In this document: positions 33,564 to 43,222 of the stretch, in pieces
Layout: each line of letters starts with the position of its first letter
How positions within the stretch are numbered: the stretch's first letter is position 1
Assembly: GCF_018119405.1 (NCBI RefSeq)
Contig: NZ_JAGPWC010000004.1
Span: 62,001 to 126,000, forward strand
Length of the DNA stretch: 64,000 nucleotides
Direction: 5' to 3'
DNA from: Massilia sp. ST3
Lineage (GTDB): Bacteria > Pseudomonadota > Gammaproteobacteria > Burkholderiales > Burkholderiaceae_D
Notes under the pieces: model-generated
Told to the model about the DNA's origin: nothing
The model's database searches: none
Seen by the model: the letters and a program-made list of their open reading frames with translations, nothing else
Translations under genes and position numbers: made by a program

Positions 33564-34853
33564 ATGGCCGCGGCGCCCGGTACCACCACCACGGCGACCG
33601 CCATGCCCCGCTTGTCCGGCGTGGCGGTGTTTTTCCATGTGTTCCTGCCTTTCGCGCTCGGGCACTACCTGTCCTCGCTGCTGCGCAACGTCAATGCCGT
33701 GCTGGCCTCGCACCTGGTCGGCGAGCTGGCGCTCACGCCCGGCCAGCTAGGCCTGCTCACCAGCGCCTTCTTCTTCGCTTTCGCGCTGGCGCAGCTGCCG
33801 GTGGGGATCGCGCTTGACCGCTACGGCCCGCGCCGGGTGCAGCTGGCGATGCTGCTGGCGGCCGCCTGCGGGGCGCTGCTGTTCGCGCGCGGAACAGGCC
33901 TGGTCCAGCTGCTGCTGGCGCGCGCCGTCATGGGGTGTGGCCTGGGCGGCTGCTTCATGGCGGCGGTGAAGGCGGTGTCGACCTGGATCGCCCCGAATAA
34001 ACTGCCGTCGGTGCACGGCTACCTGATCGCGGTCGGCGGCCTGGGCGCGGCCACGGCCACCATGCCGGTGCGCACGGCGCTGGAATACACCGACTGGCGC
34101 GGCCTGTTCCTGATCCTGGCCGCGCTGGTGGCCTGCACCGGCTTGCTGGTGGCGCTGCTGTATCCGCGCCACGATGCCGCGGCCAGCCAGCGCGGGCCGC
34201 TGCTGCCGGCGCTGCGCGAGGTATGGCGCGCGTCCAGCTTTCGCAGCGTGGTCTCGCTGGTGCTGCTGCCGCACGCGGTCTTCTTCGGCGTGCAGGGACT
34301 CTGGATCGGGCGCTGGCTGTCGGACGTCGCCGGGTTTTCCGACGCCGCCGTGGCCTACCTGCTCTACCTGAGCATGGCCGGCGTCATCTTCGGGGCGATC
34401 GCGGTGGGCATGATCACCGAGTGGGCGGGACGGCGCGGCATGCCGCCGCTCGACGTGGCCGCGGCCGGCGTCACCATCTTCGTGCTGGTGCAGGCGGGCT
34501 TCGTGGTCGGCTACCAGCCGAGCTTCCCGATGCTGTCGGTGCTGTTCAGCCTCGTGGGTACGATCACCGGCATCGAATACGCGATCGTGGCGCAATCGAT
34601 GCCGCGCGCGCTGACCGGGCGCGCGGCGACCTTCCTGAATTTCCTGATCTTCATCGGCGCCTTCCTGGTGCAGGCCGGCTTCGGCCTGGTGGTGGACTTG
34701 TGGAAGCCGGACCTGGCGGGCAGGGCTCCCGCCATCGCCTACCAGGCCGCCTTCGGCCTGCTGGTGCTGATCCAGCTGCCCGGCCTGTGGGCTTTCGCGC
34801 GGCGCCGCAAACTGGCCCCCGCAGCGGAAGAAGAAACAGCAGCGCCGGCGTGA
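33564..34853 (+). CDS. Major facilitator superfamily transporter
   Basis: The 429-residue protein has about 12 hydrophobic segments. The loop-2/3 signature appears as G-I-A-L-D-R-Y-G-P-R-R near 80-90. It starts at 33564 right behind the KamA-like gene. A second ATG at 33603 is possible. The likely role is import or export of an amino-acid-related compound, judged only from the neighbour. Confidence 0.85.
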   Translation: MAAAPGTTTTATAMPRLSGVAVFFHVFLPFALGHYLSSLLRNVNAVLASHLVGELALTPGQLGLLTSAFFFAFALAQLPVGIALDRYGPRRVQLAMLLAAACGALLFARGTGLVQLLLARAVMGCGLGGCFMAAVKAVSTWIAPNKLPSVHGYLIAVGGLGAATATMPVRTALEYTDWRGLFLILAALVACTGLLVALLYPRHDAAASQRGPLLPALREVWRASSFRSVVSLVLLPHAVFFGVQGLWIGRWLSDVAGFSDAAVAYLLYLSMAGVIFGAIAVGMITEWAGRRGMPPLDVAAAGVTIFVLVQAGFVVGYQPSFPMLSVLFSLVGTITGIEYAIVAQSMPRALTGRAATFLNFLIFIGAFLVQAGFGLVVDLWKPDLAGRAPAIAYQAAFGLLVLIQLPGLWAFARRRKLAPAAEEETAAPA

Positions 34854-34943
34854 GCCGAATGCCTGCTTTCTTGGCGGTAACGTACGAAGTGTAATTTTTT
34901 GTCTATATAAAATGTCATCTTCACTTCCCAGAGGATGACCATC

Positions 34944-36257
34944 ATGCGCACCGCTCCCGGGCGCCTGCTTGCAGGCGCGACCTTGCTGCTCCTTGCCGCC
35001 TGCGGCGAGAAATCGCTCATTCCGTCCGGGGCCGATGCCGGCGCCCAGCCGGTGATCAAGGAGCCGGTCAAGACCCTCATCCCCACCGTGGACATCGCGC
35101 CGGCCAAGGGCTGGCCCTCGGGAGCGACGCCCAGGCCGGCGGCCGGCCTGGCGGTCAACGCCTTCGCCACGGCGCTCGACCATCCGCGCTGGGTCTACGT
35201 GCTGCCGAATGGCGACGTGCTGGTGGCCGAGAGCAATGCGCCCGAGCGTCCCGAGGACGGCAAGGGCATCAAGGGTTACGTGATGAAGAAGGTGATGAAG
35301 AAGGCGGGCGCCGCCGTGCCCAGCCCCAACCGCATCAGCCTGCTGCGCGACGCCGATGGCGACGGCGCGGCCGAGCTCAAGCGCGTGTTCATCAAGAACC
35401 TGAATTCGCCCTTCGGCATGGCGCTGGTGGGCGACACGCTGTATGTCGCCAACACCGACGGCATCGTGCGCTTCGACTACAAGGAGGGCATGACCGAGAT
35501 CACGGCCAAGCCGCAGCCGGTGGCGCCGCTGCCGGGCGGGCGGCTGAACCACCACTGGACCAAGAACATCATCGCGAGCAAGGACGGCAGCAAGCTGTAC
35601 GCCACCTCGGGCTCGAACAGCAACGTGGCCGAGAACGGCATGGACAAGGAAGTCGACCGCGCCGCCATCCTCGAGGTGGATGTCGCCACCGGCAAGACCC
35701 GCCTGTTCGCCTCCGGCCTGCGCAATCCCAACGGCCTGGCCTGGCATCCGCAGACCGGGGCGCTGTGGACGGTGGTGAACGAACGCGACGAACTGGGCAG
35801 CGACCTGGTGCCGGACTACCTGACCTCGGTGAAGGACGGCGGCTTCTATGGCTGGCCCTACAGCTACTACGGCAAGCATGTCGACGGGCGCGTCAAGCCA
35901 CCGCGCCCGGACCTGGTCGAGAAGGCCATCGTGCCCGACTTCGCCCTGGGCTCGCACGTGGCGCCGCTGGGGCTGGCCTTCTATGAGGGGGCGCTGCTGC
36001 CGCAGTTCGCGGGCGGCGCCATCATCGGCCAGCATGGCTCCTGGAACCGCAAGCCGCTGTCGGGCTACAACGTGGTGTTCGTGCCCTTCCGCGACGGCAT
36101 TCCGAGCGGGAAACCGGTCGAGGTGCTGGGTGGTTTCGTCGACAAGAATGGCGACGCGATGGGACGCCCGGTCGGCGTGGCGGTCGACAAGGGCGGGGCG
36201 CTGCTGGTGGCGGACGACGTGGGCAACGTCCTCTGGCGCGTGACGCCGGCGCGCTGA
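34944..36257 (+). CDS. PQQ-type sugar (sorbosone-like) dehydrogenase lipoprotein
   Basis: The protein of about 437 residues has lipobox L-L-A-A-C near residue 19 and a six-bladed beta-propeller with blade motifs such as [32 protein letters not shown] and G-F-Y-G-W-P-Y-S-Y. This is the soluble aldose/sorbosone dehydrogenase fold that uses PQQ in the periplasm. An ATG at 34935 is nearly on top of the ribosome site, so 34944 is preferred. A paralogue is at 37658-38950. Confidence 0.85.
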   Translation: MRTAPGRLLAGATLLLLAACGEKSLIPSGADAGAQPVIKEPVKTLIPTVDIAPAKGWPSGATPRPAAGLAVNAFATALDHPRWVYVLPNGDVLVAESNAPERPEDGKGIKGYVMKKVMKKAGAAVPSPNRISLLRDADGDGAAELKRVFIKNLNSPFGMALVGDTLYVANTDGIVRFDYKEGMTEITAKPQPVAPLPGGRLNHHWTKNIIASKDGSKLYATSGSNSNVAENGMDKEVDRAAILEVDVATGKTRLFASGLRNPNGLAWHPQTGALWTVVNERDELGSDLVPDYLTSVKDGGFYGWPYSYYGKHVDGRVKPPRPDLVEKAIVPDFALGSHVAPLGLAFYEGALLPQFAGGAIIGQHGSWNRKPLSGYNVVFVPFRDGIPSGKPVEVLGGFVDKNGDAMGRPVGVAVDKGGALLVADDVGNVLWRVTPAR

Positions 36258-36279
36258 TCCGCCGGCGGCCAGCCTGCCG

Positions 36280-37134
36280 ATGCTGGATATCCTGCAGGAG
36301 CTGATGCGGCCGCCCGCGGGCATGGACTTCGATTTCAGCCGGCCGGCGGGCGAGCCGGCGCTGACTCCCGCGCACGGCGTCTCGTGGCGTGTGTTCGCCA
36401 ACCCGGTCTCCCTGTTCGTCGGCGGGGTCGCGGCGGTGCTGCTCGAACTGGCGGAACCCTCGGTACGGACGGGCGTGTGGGAGCATGGCGGCTTCCGGAG
36501 CAACCCGGTCATGCGCCTGCGGCGCACCGGCTTTGCCGCCATGATGACGGTCTACGGCCCGCGCTCGGCGGCGGAACAGCTCATCGCGCGCGTGGTGAAG
36601 ATGCACGACCGGGTGCAGGGCACGACTCCCGGCGGTCTTGCCTACCGCGCCAACGATCCACGCTTGCTCGACTGGGTGCATGCGACCGCCGCATTCGGTT
36701 TCGTCGAGGCTTATCATCGCTACGTCGCTCCCTTGTCGGGGATGGAGAAGGATGCCGCCTTCGCCGAGGGCGTACCGGCCGCCAGGCTGTATGGCGCGGC
36801 CGGTGCGCCAGGCTCGTGGGCCATGTGGCAAGCCATGCTCGCGCGGACCGCGCCGGAGCTGGAGGGGTCAAGCATCCTGGCCGAGTTCCTGCGCTTGATC
36901 GCAGCGGCGCCGCTCCTGCCGGCCCCGGTGCGCGGACTCCAGCGCCTGCTGGTGCGCGCCGCTGTCGACATCACCCCCGAGCCGGTGCGTTCGCTGCCGC
37001 AGTTGCGCGGCCGCGGCTTGCGCCTGGGCGAGGCGGGGCTGGTGCGTGCGCTGGCGCGGGCAGCCGCGCTGCTGCCGCTGGGCGACGCGCCGCCCGCGCA
37101 GGCAGCCCGGCGGCTTGCCCGTGAGACGACTTGA
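36280..37134 (+). CDS. MpaB-family oxygenase (DUF2236)
   Basis: The 284-residue protein fits the latex-clearing/MpaB-like heme oxygenase family: an R-V-F-A-N-P segment near 38-43, a central R-x-x-x-R, H-D-R-V-Q-G near 108, and Y-R-A-N-D-P-x-L-L-D-W-V-H-A-T near 121-134 with candidate heme-ligand His. It is mostly helical. It follows the sugar dehydrogenase gene by about 22 bp and is probably co-transcribed. Substrate unknown. Confidence 0.82.
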   Translation: MLDILQELMRPPAGMDFDFSRPAGEPALTPAHGVSWRVFANPVSLFVGGVAAVLLELAEPSVRTGVWEHGGFRSNPVMRLRRTGFAAMMTVYGPRSAAEQLIARVVKMHDRVQGTTPGGLAYRANDPRLLDWVHATAAFGFVEAYHRYVAPLSGMEKDAAFAEGVPAARLYGAAGAPGSWAMWQAMLARTAPELEGSSILAEFLRLIAAAPLLPAPVRGLQRLLVRAAVDITPEPVRSLPQLRGRGLRLGEAGLVRALARAAALLPLGDAPPAQAARRLARETT

Positions 37135-37229
37135 GCAACCCGTCATCCATCCCGGCCTCAAGCATGCGCCGGCGCGCCGGTATCGACGATATGATTTGGA
37201 CAACAGCCATCACTGTCGAGGAGTCGCCA

Positions 37230-37661
37230 ATGTCTTCCGTTGCCACCGCCGGCCCAAGCTATCGAAGCGCGCCAGGGCCGCTGCACACGATCCTGCTTGC
37301 CGGAGCCGTCCCGCTGTTTCTCGGGGCACTGCTGAATGACATTGCTTACTTCAAGACCTACCAGATCCAATGGAGCAACTTCGCCTCCTGGCTGATTGCC
37401 GGCGGCCTGCTCTTCGGCGGACTGGCTCTTCTGTTCGCACTGGTCAATCTCTTTCGTGCGGAGCGCAAGGCGGGACGCCCGCTCATGTATGTCCTGTTGC
37501 TGCTGGCAAGCTGGGTGCTTGGACTGGTCAATGCCTTCGTCCATGCGAAGGACGCATGGGCGGTCATGCCGGCCGGACTGGTGCTGTCGGTGATCGTGAC
37601 CCTGCTGGCCTGCGCCGCCGCCTGGGCCGGCCTCGACCGGCGTTCGGGAGGTGTCCAATGA
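37230..37661 (+). CDS. DUF2231-like membrane protein
   Basis: The 143-residue protein has four hydrophobic segments (about 20-38, 50-72, 85-102 and 112-132). ATG 37230 follows GAGGAG. The family is often found beside PQQ or heme redox proteins. The stop overlaps the next dehydrogenase start by 4 bp (ATGA), so the two are translationally coupled; it may be its membrane partner. Confidence 0.8.
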   Translation: MSSVATAGPSYRSAPGPLHTILLAGAVPLFLGALLNDIAYFKTYQIQWSNFASWLIAGGLLFGGLALLFALVNLFRAERKAGRPLMYVLLLLASWVLGLVNAFVHAKDAWAVMPAGLVLSVIVTLLACAAAWAGLDRRSGGVQ

Positions 37662-38950
37662 AGCGCTCGAACAGCCTGGCATTGATCGGCATCGCGCTGC
37701 TTGCAAGCGCATGCACCAGGGAGGGCGGCGGCACGCAGGCATACGGAGCGGATCCGGCCATGCCGGAGCCACAGCGCGGCCTGCTGCCCAGCATGAAAAT
37801 CGCCGAACCGGCGGCCTGGGGCGACCAGCGGCCGACCGTGCCCAAGGGTTTTACCATTACGCCGATCGCGACGGACCTGAAGATTCCACGGCAAACCCTG
37901 GTCCTGCCCAATGGCGACATCCTGGTGGCGGAAGGCCGTGGCGGCGGCGCGGCGAAGCTGAAGCCGAAGGATGTGATCGCAGGGTATATCAAGGCCCAGG
38001 GCAACACCAAGGTCAAAGGCGGCAATCGCCTGACTTTGCTGAGGGATGCCGACGGCGACGGGGTGTACGAGCTGAAAACCGTGTTTGCCGAAGACTTGAA
38101 CGCTCCTTACGGCCTGGCCTTCGCGAACAACAAGCTCTACGTGGCGAACCAGGATGAGCTGGTCAGCTTCGACTACCAGGAAAACCAGACCAGGGCCAGC
38201 GGCCCGCCGACCAGCATCGCCAAACTGCCGTCCGAGATCAACCATCACTGGACCAAGGCATTGACCGTCAGTCCCGACGGGCGCTTCCTGTATGTCGGCA
38301 TCGGTTCGAACAGCAATATCACCGAGCGCGGCATGGAGGCGGAGCTCGACCGGGCCCTGGTGTGGCAGATCGACGCCCAGACCGGCGCCCATAAGCCTTA
38401 TGCGACCGGCCTGCGCAATCCGACGGCGCTGGCGATGCACCCGCAAACCGGGCAGTTGTGGGCGGTGGTGAATGAACGCGACGAGCTGGGGCCGGACCTG
38501 GTGCCGGACTACCTGACCTCCGTGCGCGAAGGCGGTTTCTACGGCTGGCCTTACAGCTATTGGGGGCAGAACGTCGACACGCGCGTCAAGCCCCAGGACC
38601 CGAAAAAGGTCGCCGCCGCCATCAAGCCCGATTACAGCCTGGGGTCGCACGTGGCGGCCCTCGGTGTGAGCTTTTCGCTGCCGGCCATGGGCGACGCCTA
38701 CGCCAGCGGGGTGTTCGTCGGGGAACACGGCAGCTGGAACCGCGACAAGCCGGTGGGCTACAAGGTGATCTTCGTACCCTTCGCTAACGGACGTCCTTCC
38801 GGCCAGCCGGTCGACTTCGTGACCGGCTTCCGCGATGCCGACGGAAAGACGCGTGGACGGCCGGTCGGCGTGACGGTCGACCCGCGCGGGGCGCTGATCG
38901 TCGCGGACGACCTGTCCAATACGGTGTGGCGGGTGGTCCGCAATCCTTGA
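37658..38950 (+). CDS. PQQ-type sugar (sorbosone-like) dehydrogenase lipoprotein, second copy
   Basis: The 430-residue protein is a paralogue of the 34944-36257 product, with lipobox L-A-S-A-C near 19 and the same blade motifs ([35 protein letters not shown]). GGGAGG precedes the ATG. Start overlaps the DUF2231 stop. Together with the MpaB gene the set looks like a periplasmic oxidation module feeding electrons to the chain, perhaps to the oxidase cluster next door (inference). Confidence 0.85.
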   Translation: MKRSNSLALIGIALLASACTREGGGTQAYGADPAMPEPQRGLLPSMKIAEPAAWGDQRPTVPKGFTITPIATDLKIPRQTLVLPNGDILVAEGRGGGAAKLKPKDVIAGYIKAQGNTKVKGGNRLTLLRDADGDGVYELKTVFAEDLNAPYGLAFANNKLYVANQDELVSFDYQENQTRASGPPTSIAKLPSEINHHWTKALTVSPDGRFLYVGIGSNSNITERGMEAELDRALVWQIDAQTGAHKPYATGLRNPTALAMHPQTGQLWAVVNERDELGPDLVPDYLTSVREGGFYGWPYSYWGQNVDTRVKPQDPKKVAAAIKPDYSLGSHVAALGVSFSLPAMGDAYASGVFVGEHGSWNRDKPVGYKVIFVPFANGRPSGQPVDFVTGFRDADGKTRGRPVGVTVDPRGALIVADDLSNTVWRVVRNP

Positions 38951-38972
38951 CGGTAGCCGGGATGCCCTGCCG

Positions 38973-39299
38973 TCAGGCGCATCCCGCCACCATCAGCAGC
39001 GGCATGCCGCTCCAGGCGATGCCGATCACGGCCAGCAGCGCGCTGGCCACCGCCGCATAGCCGGACAGCCCCACGCTTGGTTCGCGCAGCCGGCCCCGCG
39101 CGCGCCACCCCAGCCACACGCATGCGCCCAGCGCCAGCACCGTCGCCACCCCCAGCAGCACCCGGTCCGGACCGCCGGCGCGCATCCCGCCCGGTGTGCA
39201 CTGGGCCGCCGCCAGGCCGTAGCACAGCGCGAAGTGCAGGGCCCAGATCACCAGGGGAGCGGTGGCGCGCGCGAGGCGCACGAAGAAGTGGTCGTGCAT
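38973..39299 (-). CDS. Small membrane protein of the oxidase operon
   Basis: The 108-residue protein has three hydrophobic segments (about 10-30, 45-63 and 80-100) and H-D-H near its start. It begins 2 bp after the fused oxidase subunit stop and converges on the sugar dehydrogenase. It occupies the place of a subunit IV-type accessory of caa3 oxidases; family unassigned. Confidence 0.65.
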   Translation of the reverse strand: MHDHFFVRLARATAPLVIWALHFALCYGLAAAQCTPGGMRAGGPDRVLLGVATVLALGACVWLGWRARGRLREPSVGLSGYAAVASALLAVIGIAWSGMPLLMVAGCA

Positions 39300-39301
39300 G
39301 C

Positions 39302-41818
39302 TCAGTCCATCAGCAAGGGCAGGCCGCGGATCACCGCGATGGCGGCGATGCCCTGCAGGGTGGTGTAATGCCAGATCAGGACGATGTTGTCGAGCGTCGC
39401 CAGGCTGGTCTCCGTCAGGTGGCCGCGCCACGCGCGCAGGCACAGGTAGGGCGCGAGGATCGCCAGCAGCACGATGTGCAGCCCCTGGTAGCCGAGCAGG
39501 GTGGCGATGGCGGCGCTCCAGGCGTCGACCGTGCCGTCCAGGCGCACCAGCCGCCAGCCCTGCCATTCGCACAGGAAGGAGGCGAGCGCGCAGCCCAGCG
39601 CCGCCAGGGCGGCCCAGGGCAGGAAGCGGCGTTCGAAGCGTCCGCCCAGCCACAGCAAGGCGGAGCCGGCCGCCAGCAGGCCGGCGGACAGCATCGGCCA
39701 CAGCGCGTCCGGCAGCGAGGCGCCCGGCGGCGGGCAGATCTCCAGCCGCATCGAGATGTGCACGTAGGCGAAGGTGAAGGAGGCGAAGATGCTGGCGTCG
39801 ACGACCAGCATGATCATCGTGCCCCACCACGACTGCGACGCCGTGCCGCGGGCGTTCACCGGCAGCACCAGGTCGCGCGCTACCCGGGCCTCGCTTGCCG
39901 GCGGCGGGCGGTCCGACTGCCACAGCCAGCCGATGGTGGCGCCGACCGCGACGATGCCGAAGACCCATGCCAGCCAGACCAGCTTCACGGTCAGCAGCAG
40001 GAAAAAGCCGGCCGTGCCGAGCGCCGCCAGCACGGTCAGCCAGCTGTCGCCGGGCAGGATCATCAGGTAGCGCGGTTCGGCCGCGACCGGGCTGGTGGCG
40101 ATGGTCTCGCGCCGGCCGGTGGCGGTGTAGGGCAGGTAGTGCCGGCCTTCCTCGACTTCCTTCGACAAGGTCGGCTGGTCCCACAACGGATCGGCGGACG
40201 TGACGCGGGCGATGCTGCGGTTGCCGTAGTCCTCGGACGGCAGCCATTCGAGGGTGGCCGCATCCCAGGGATTGCCGACTTCGCGTTCCGGGCGGCGCAG
40301 GGTGCGCGCGACGTCGATGGCGAACAACAGCACGCCCGCGGCGAACAGGAAGGCGCCGACCGTGGACACCATGTTGAGCAGGTCCCAGCCCATCTCGGGC
40401 AGGTAGGTATAGACCCGGCGCGGCATGCCGTAGAGACCCGTGATGTGCATCGGGAAGAAGGCGACGTTGAAGCCGCCGAACATCAGCCAGAACACCCAGC
40501 GCGCCAGCCCTTCCGACATCCGGTTGCCGTTGATGAGGGGCAGCCAGTAGTAGATGGCCGCGAACACGGGGAACACCATGCCCCCGATCAGCACGTAGTG
40601 CAGGTGGGCGACGATGAAATAGGTGTCGTGCACCTGCCAGTCGAAGGGAATCACGGCCACCATTACCCCGGTCAGGCCGCCCAGCACGAAGATGAACATG
40701 AAGCCGAGCAGGAACAGGGTGGGCGCGTGCATGCGCACCTTGCCGCGCCACAGCGTGGCGATCCAGCCGAACACCTGGATCGCGGTCGGCACCGCCACCG
40801 CCATGCTGGCGGCCGAGACGAAGCTCATCTCCAGGATGCCCAGGCCCGCGGTGAACATGTGGTGGGCCCACAGCCCGAAGCTGAAGAAGCCCACGCCCAC
40901 CAGCGCGACGATGATGGCGCGCCGTCCCACCAGCGGCGAGCGGGCGATGGTCGGGATCATGGTCGAGACCATGCCGGCGGCGGGCAGGAAGATGATGTAG
41001 ACCTCGGGGTGGCCGAAGAACCAGAACAGGTGCTGCCACAGCAGCGGATCGCCGCCGCGTTCCGGATTGAACAGCGGCCAGTCGAAGGCGCGCTCCAGCT
41101 CCAGCAGGGCGGTGCCGGCGATCACGGCGGGGAAGGCGAATACGATCATCACGCCCACCACCAGCATGGCCCAGGCGTAGACCGGCATGCGCGCGAGCGT
41201 CATGCCCGGCGCGCGCGTGAACAGGATGCCGACGATCAGTTCGATGGCGCCGGCGATCGCCGAGATCTCGATGAAGCCGATCCCCAGCAGCCAGAAGTCG
41301 GCGTTCAGGCCGGGAGAGTATTTCATGCCGGTCAGCGGCGGATACATGAACCAGCCGCCGTCCGGCGCCAGGCCGACGAACAGGGTGCAGAAGAAGGCCA
41401 GGCCGCCGAAGGCATAGGCCCAGTAGGCATAGGCGGACAGGCGCGGGAAGGGGAGGTCACGCGCGCCCAGCATGTTGGGCAGCAGGTAGACCGCGAGCGC
41501 CTCGACGATGGGAATCGCGAACAGGAACATCATCACGGTGCCGTGCATCGTGAACACCTGGTTGTAGGTCGAGGCGCTGAGCAGGGTGTTCTCCGGCACC
41601 GCCAGCTGGACCCGCATCAGGAGGGCCAGGATGCCGGCCAGGATGAAGAACAGCAGGGCCGTGCCGATGTAGAGCAGGCCGATGTTGGTGTTGTTGACGG
41701 TCTTGAAAAAGCGCCAGCCGGTGGGCGTGCGCCAGACCTCTTCGAGGCGGGCGAGTTCGCCGCCGGGGCGGGGCAGGGAATTGGGCAGCGAATCCGGCGC
41801 GTGGGTGTCTGGCGTCAT
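39302..41818 (-). CDS. ctaD: Cytochrome c oxidase subunits I and III fused (caa3-type)
   Basis: The 838-residue protein combines heme-copper oxidase subunit I (about 1-570) and a subunit-III-like part (about 620-838). Subunit I shows the low-spin heme His in M-H-G-T-V-M-M near 92, the Cu-B/Tyr region W-F-F-G-H-P-E-V-Y near 275-283, the A-H-H-M-F pair near 325 and H-L-H-Y-V near 408-412. It reduces oxygen to water and pumps protons. It overlaps the coxB-like gene by 4 bp. Fused I-III chains are known in caa3-type enzymes but not universal. Confidence 0.9.
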   Translation of the reverse strand: MTPDTHAPDSLPNSLPRPGGELARLEEVWRTPTGWRFFKTVNNTNIGLLYIGTALLFFILAGILALLMRVQLAVPENTLLSASTYNQVFTMHGTVMMFLFAIPIVEALAVYLLPNMLGARDLPFPRLSAYAYWAYAFGGLAFFCTLFVGLAPDGGWFMYPPLTGMKYSPGLNADFWLLGIGFIEISAIAGAIELIVGILFTRAPGMTLARMPVYAWAMLVVGVMIVFAFPAVIAGTALLELERAFDWPLFNPERGGDPLLWQHLFWFFGHPEVYIIFLPAAGMVSTMIPTIARSPLVGRRAIIVALVGVGFFSFGLWAHHMFTAGLGILEMSFVSAASMAVAVPTAIQVFGWIATLWRGKVRMHAPTLFLLGFMFIFVLGGLTGVMVAVIPFDWQVHDTYFIVAHLHYVLIGGMVFPVFAAIYYWLPLINGNRMSEGLARWVFWLMFGGFNVAFFPMHITGLYGMPRRVYTYLPEMGWDLLNMVSTVGAFLFAAGVLLFAIDVARTLRRPEREVGNPWDAATLEWLPSEDYGNRSIARVTSADPLWDQPTLSKEVEEGRHYLPYTATGRRETIATSPVAAEPRYLMILPGDSWLTVLAALGTAGFFLLLTVKLVWLAWVFGIVAVGATIGWLWQSDRPPPASEARVARDLVLPVNARGTASQSWWGTMIMLVVDASIFASFTFAYVHISMRLEICPPPGASLPDALWPMLSAGLLAAGSALLWLGGRFERRFLPWAALAALGCALASFLCEWQGWRLVRLDGTVDAWSAAIATLLGYQGLHIVLLAILAPYLCLRAWRGHLTETSLATLDNIVLIWHYTTLQGIAAIAVIRGLPLLMD

Positions 41819-42744
41819 TTCAGGTGTTCGAGGTAGGCGGCGAGCGCGCGCAGCGATGCGCCGTCGAGGTCTTGCGAGGCCGGCATGAAGACGCCCGGCT
41901 TGATGGCCTGCGGGTCTGCGATCCAGCCGGCCAGCGCGCCGCGGTGGGTGCGCAGGGTGCCGGCGCCGATCTGCAGGCGGCTGCCCACGTGGGTCAGGTC
42001 AGGGCCCAGGCGCGAGCCGTCGGCCACGCCGCGGATGGTGTGGCAGGCCTGGCAGCGCTGCTCCAGGAAGGCGGCGCGGCCCTGGGCCAGCACCGCGGTG
42101 TCGGCGGGCCTGGCCGGCAAGGCCTGGCGCGCCAGCCAGGCGTCGAATTCCTCGGGGCTGGAGGCCACCACGTGCAGCGCCATCTTGGCGTGCTGGGCGC
42201 CGCAGTATTCGGCGCACTGGCCGCGGTAGACGCCGGGCTTCTCGGCGCGCAGGGTGAGGCCGGTGACGCGGCCGGGAATCATGTCGCGCTTGCCGGCCAG
42301 GCTGGGCACCCACAGGCTGTGGATCACATCGGAAGCGTTCAGGCCCAGGTAGACCGGGGTGCCGACCGGGATGTGGATCTCGTTGGCGGTGACGATCTCG
42401 CGCCCGCTGCGCGGATCGCGGTAGCGCACTTCCCACCACCACATCTTGGCGGTGACCGAGATGGTCAGGGCCTTGTGCGAGGACTGCGGCACCAGCTGGG
42501 CGCTGCGCCAGGTGCTCCAGGCCAGCAGGGAAGTGAGCAGCACCACCGGGAAGGCCACGCCGGCGCCGGCGATCCACAGCGCCGGGCGCACCGGGCGTTC
42601 CTGGCGCCGCATGCTGAGCAGGAGCAGGAGCATGACGGCCACGAAGATCAGTGCCCCTGCGCCGAACAGGACCCAGGCGAACTGGCTGATCACGGCGGCA
42701 TCAAGGCCGGCGGGATGGAGGACGGATTGCAGGGGCGCACTCAT
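41815..42744 (-). CDS. coxB: Cytochrome c oxidase subunit II with fused cytochrome c
   Basis: The 309-residue protein has two transmembrane helices (about 18-40 and 55-75). The Cu-A cupredoxin domain has its metal loop in C-A-E-Y-C-G-A-Q-H near 174-182. A C-terminal cytochrome c domain follows with heme site C-Q-A-C-H near 227-231 and a distal Met near 291 (F-M-P-A-S). It receives electrons from soluble cytochrome c. Start at 42744, where ATGA overlaps the upstream cytochrome gene. Confidence 0.9.
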   Translation of the reverse strand: MSAPLQSVLHPAGLDAAVISQFAWVLFGAGALIFVAVMLLLLLSMRRQERPVRPALWIAGAGVAFPVVLLTSLLAWSTWRSAQLVPQSSHKALTISVTAKMWWWEVRYRDPRSGREIVTANEIHIPVGTPVYLGLNASDVIHSLWVPSLAGKRDMIPGRVTGLTLRAEKPGVYRGQCAEYCGAQHAKMALHVVASSPEEFDAWLARQALPARPADTAVLAQGRAAFLEQRCQACHTIRGVADGSRLGPDLTHVGSRLQIGAGTLRTHRGALAGWIADPQAIKPGVFMPASQDLDGASLRALAAYLEHLK

Positions 42745-43142
42745 CGCAGGGTGTAAAGAAAGGCGGCCATATGGCGTGCCTCGTCTTCCGACACGCCCAT
42801 CGAGGGCATGGCGGTGTCGGGCTTGAGCGCGGGCGGGTCCTGCAGCCAGCGCACCATGTTGGCGGGCTGGTTCGGGATGCGTCCGGCGATGTAGCCGAGG
42901 CGTCCTGCGTAGGCAAGCGAAGGGCCGGCGTCGCCGCCCGCGCCCGGCACCTCGGGGATGGCGTGGCAGGCGCCGCACTGGTACTGGCGCACCAGCTGCA
43001 GGCCGCGTCCGGCGTCGCCGCCGGTCACTTTCACGACCGGTTCTTCCTTGGCGCAGCCGGCGATCAGGCCGGCCAGCACGATGACGCAGCCTGCCCGGAG
43101 GGACAGCGTGGCGACAGCGTGATGGAGAGAAGGGTAGCGCAC
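42741..43142 (-). CDS. Cytochrome c lipoprotein, first gene of the oxidase operon
   Basis: The 133-residue protein has lipobox I-A-G-C near 27-30, heme-binding C-G-A-C-H near 56-60 and a distal Met in A-M-P-S-M-G near 112. It probably shuttles electrons to the CuA subunit. It is closely related to the 43768-44130 product transcribed the other way, sharing the order C-H-x-I-P, Y-I-A-G-x-x-P and M-P-x-M-G-V. Confidence 0.85.
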   Translation of the reverse strand: MRYPSLHHAVATLSLRAGCVIVLAGLIAGCAKEEPVVKVTGGDAGRGLQLVRQYQCGACHAIPEVPGAGGDAGPSLAYAGRLGYIAGRIPNQPANMVRWLQDPPALKPDTAMPSMGVSEDEARHMAAFLYTLR

Positions 43143-43222
43143 GTATCGTTTCTCGCTATTTACCTGTGGCTTTTATAATACTAAAAAAATGATGTAATTT
43201 TTTCAATAGAACGGACATCTGC

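Noticed and set aside
31911-34853. Single 980-residue protein ending in the MFS transporter
   Set aside because: The first part is an out-of-frame shadow of the KamA-like gene; the transporter starts at 33564.
39077-41836. Long plus-strand frame opposite the oxidase gene
   Set aside because: It is the antisense of the heme-copper oxidase, open only because of high GC, with Arg/Gly/Gln-rich low-complexity translation.
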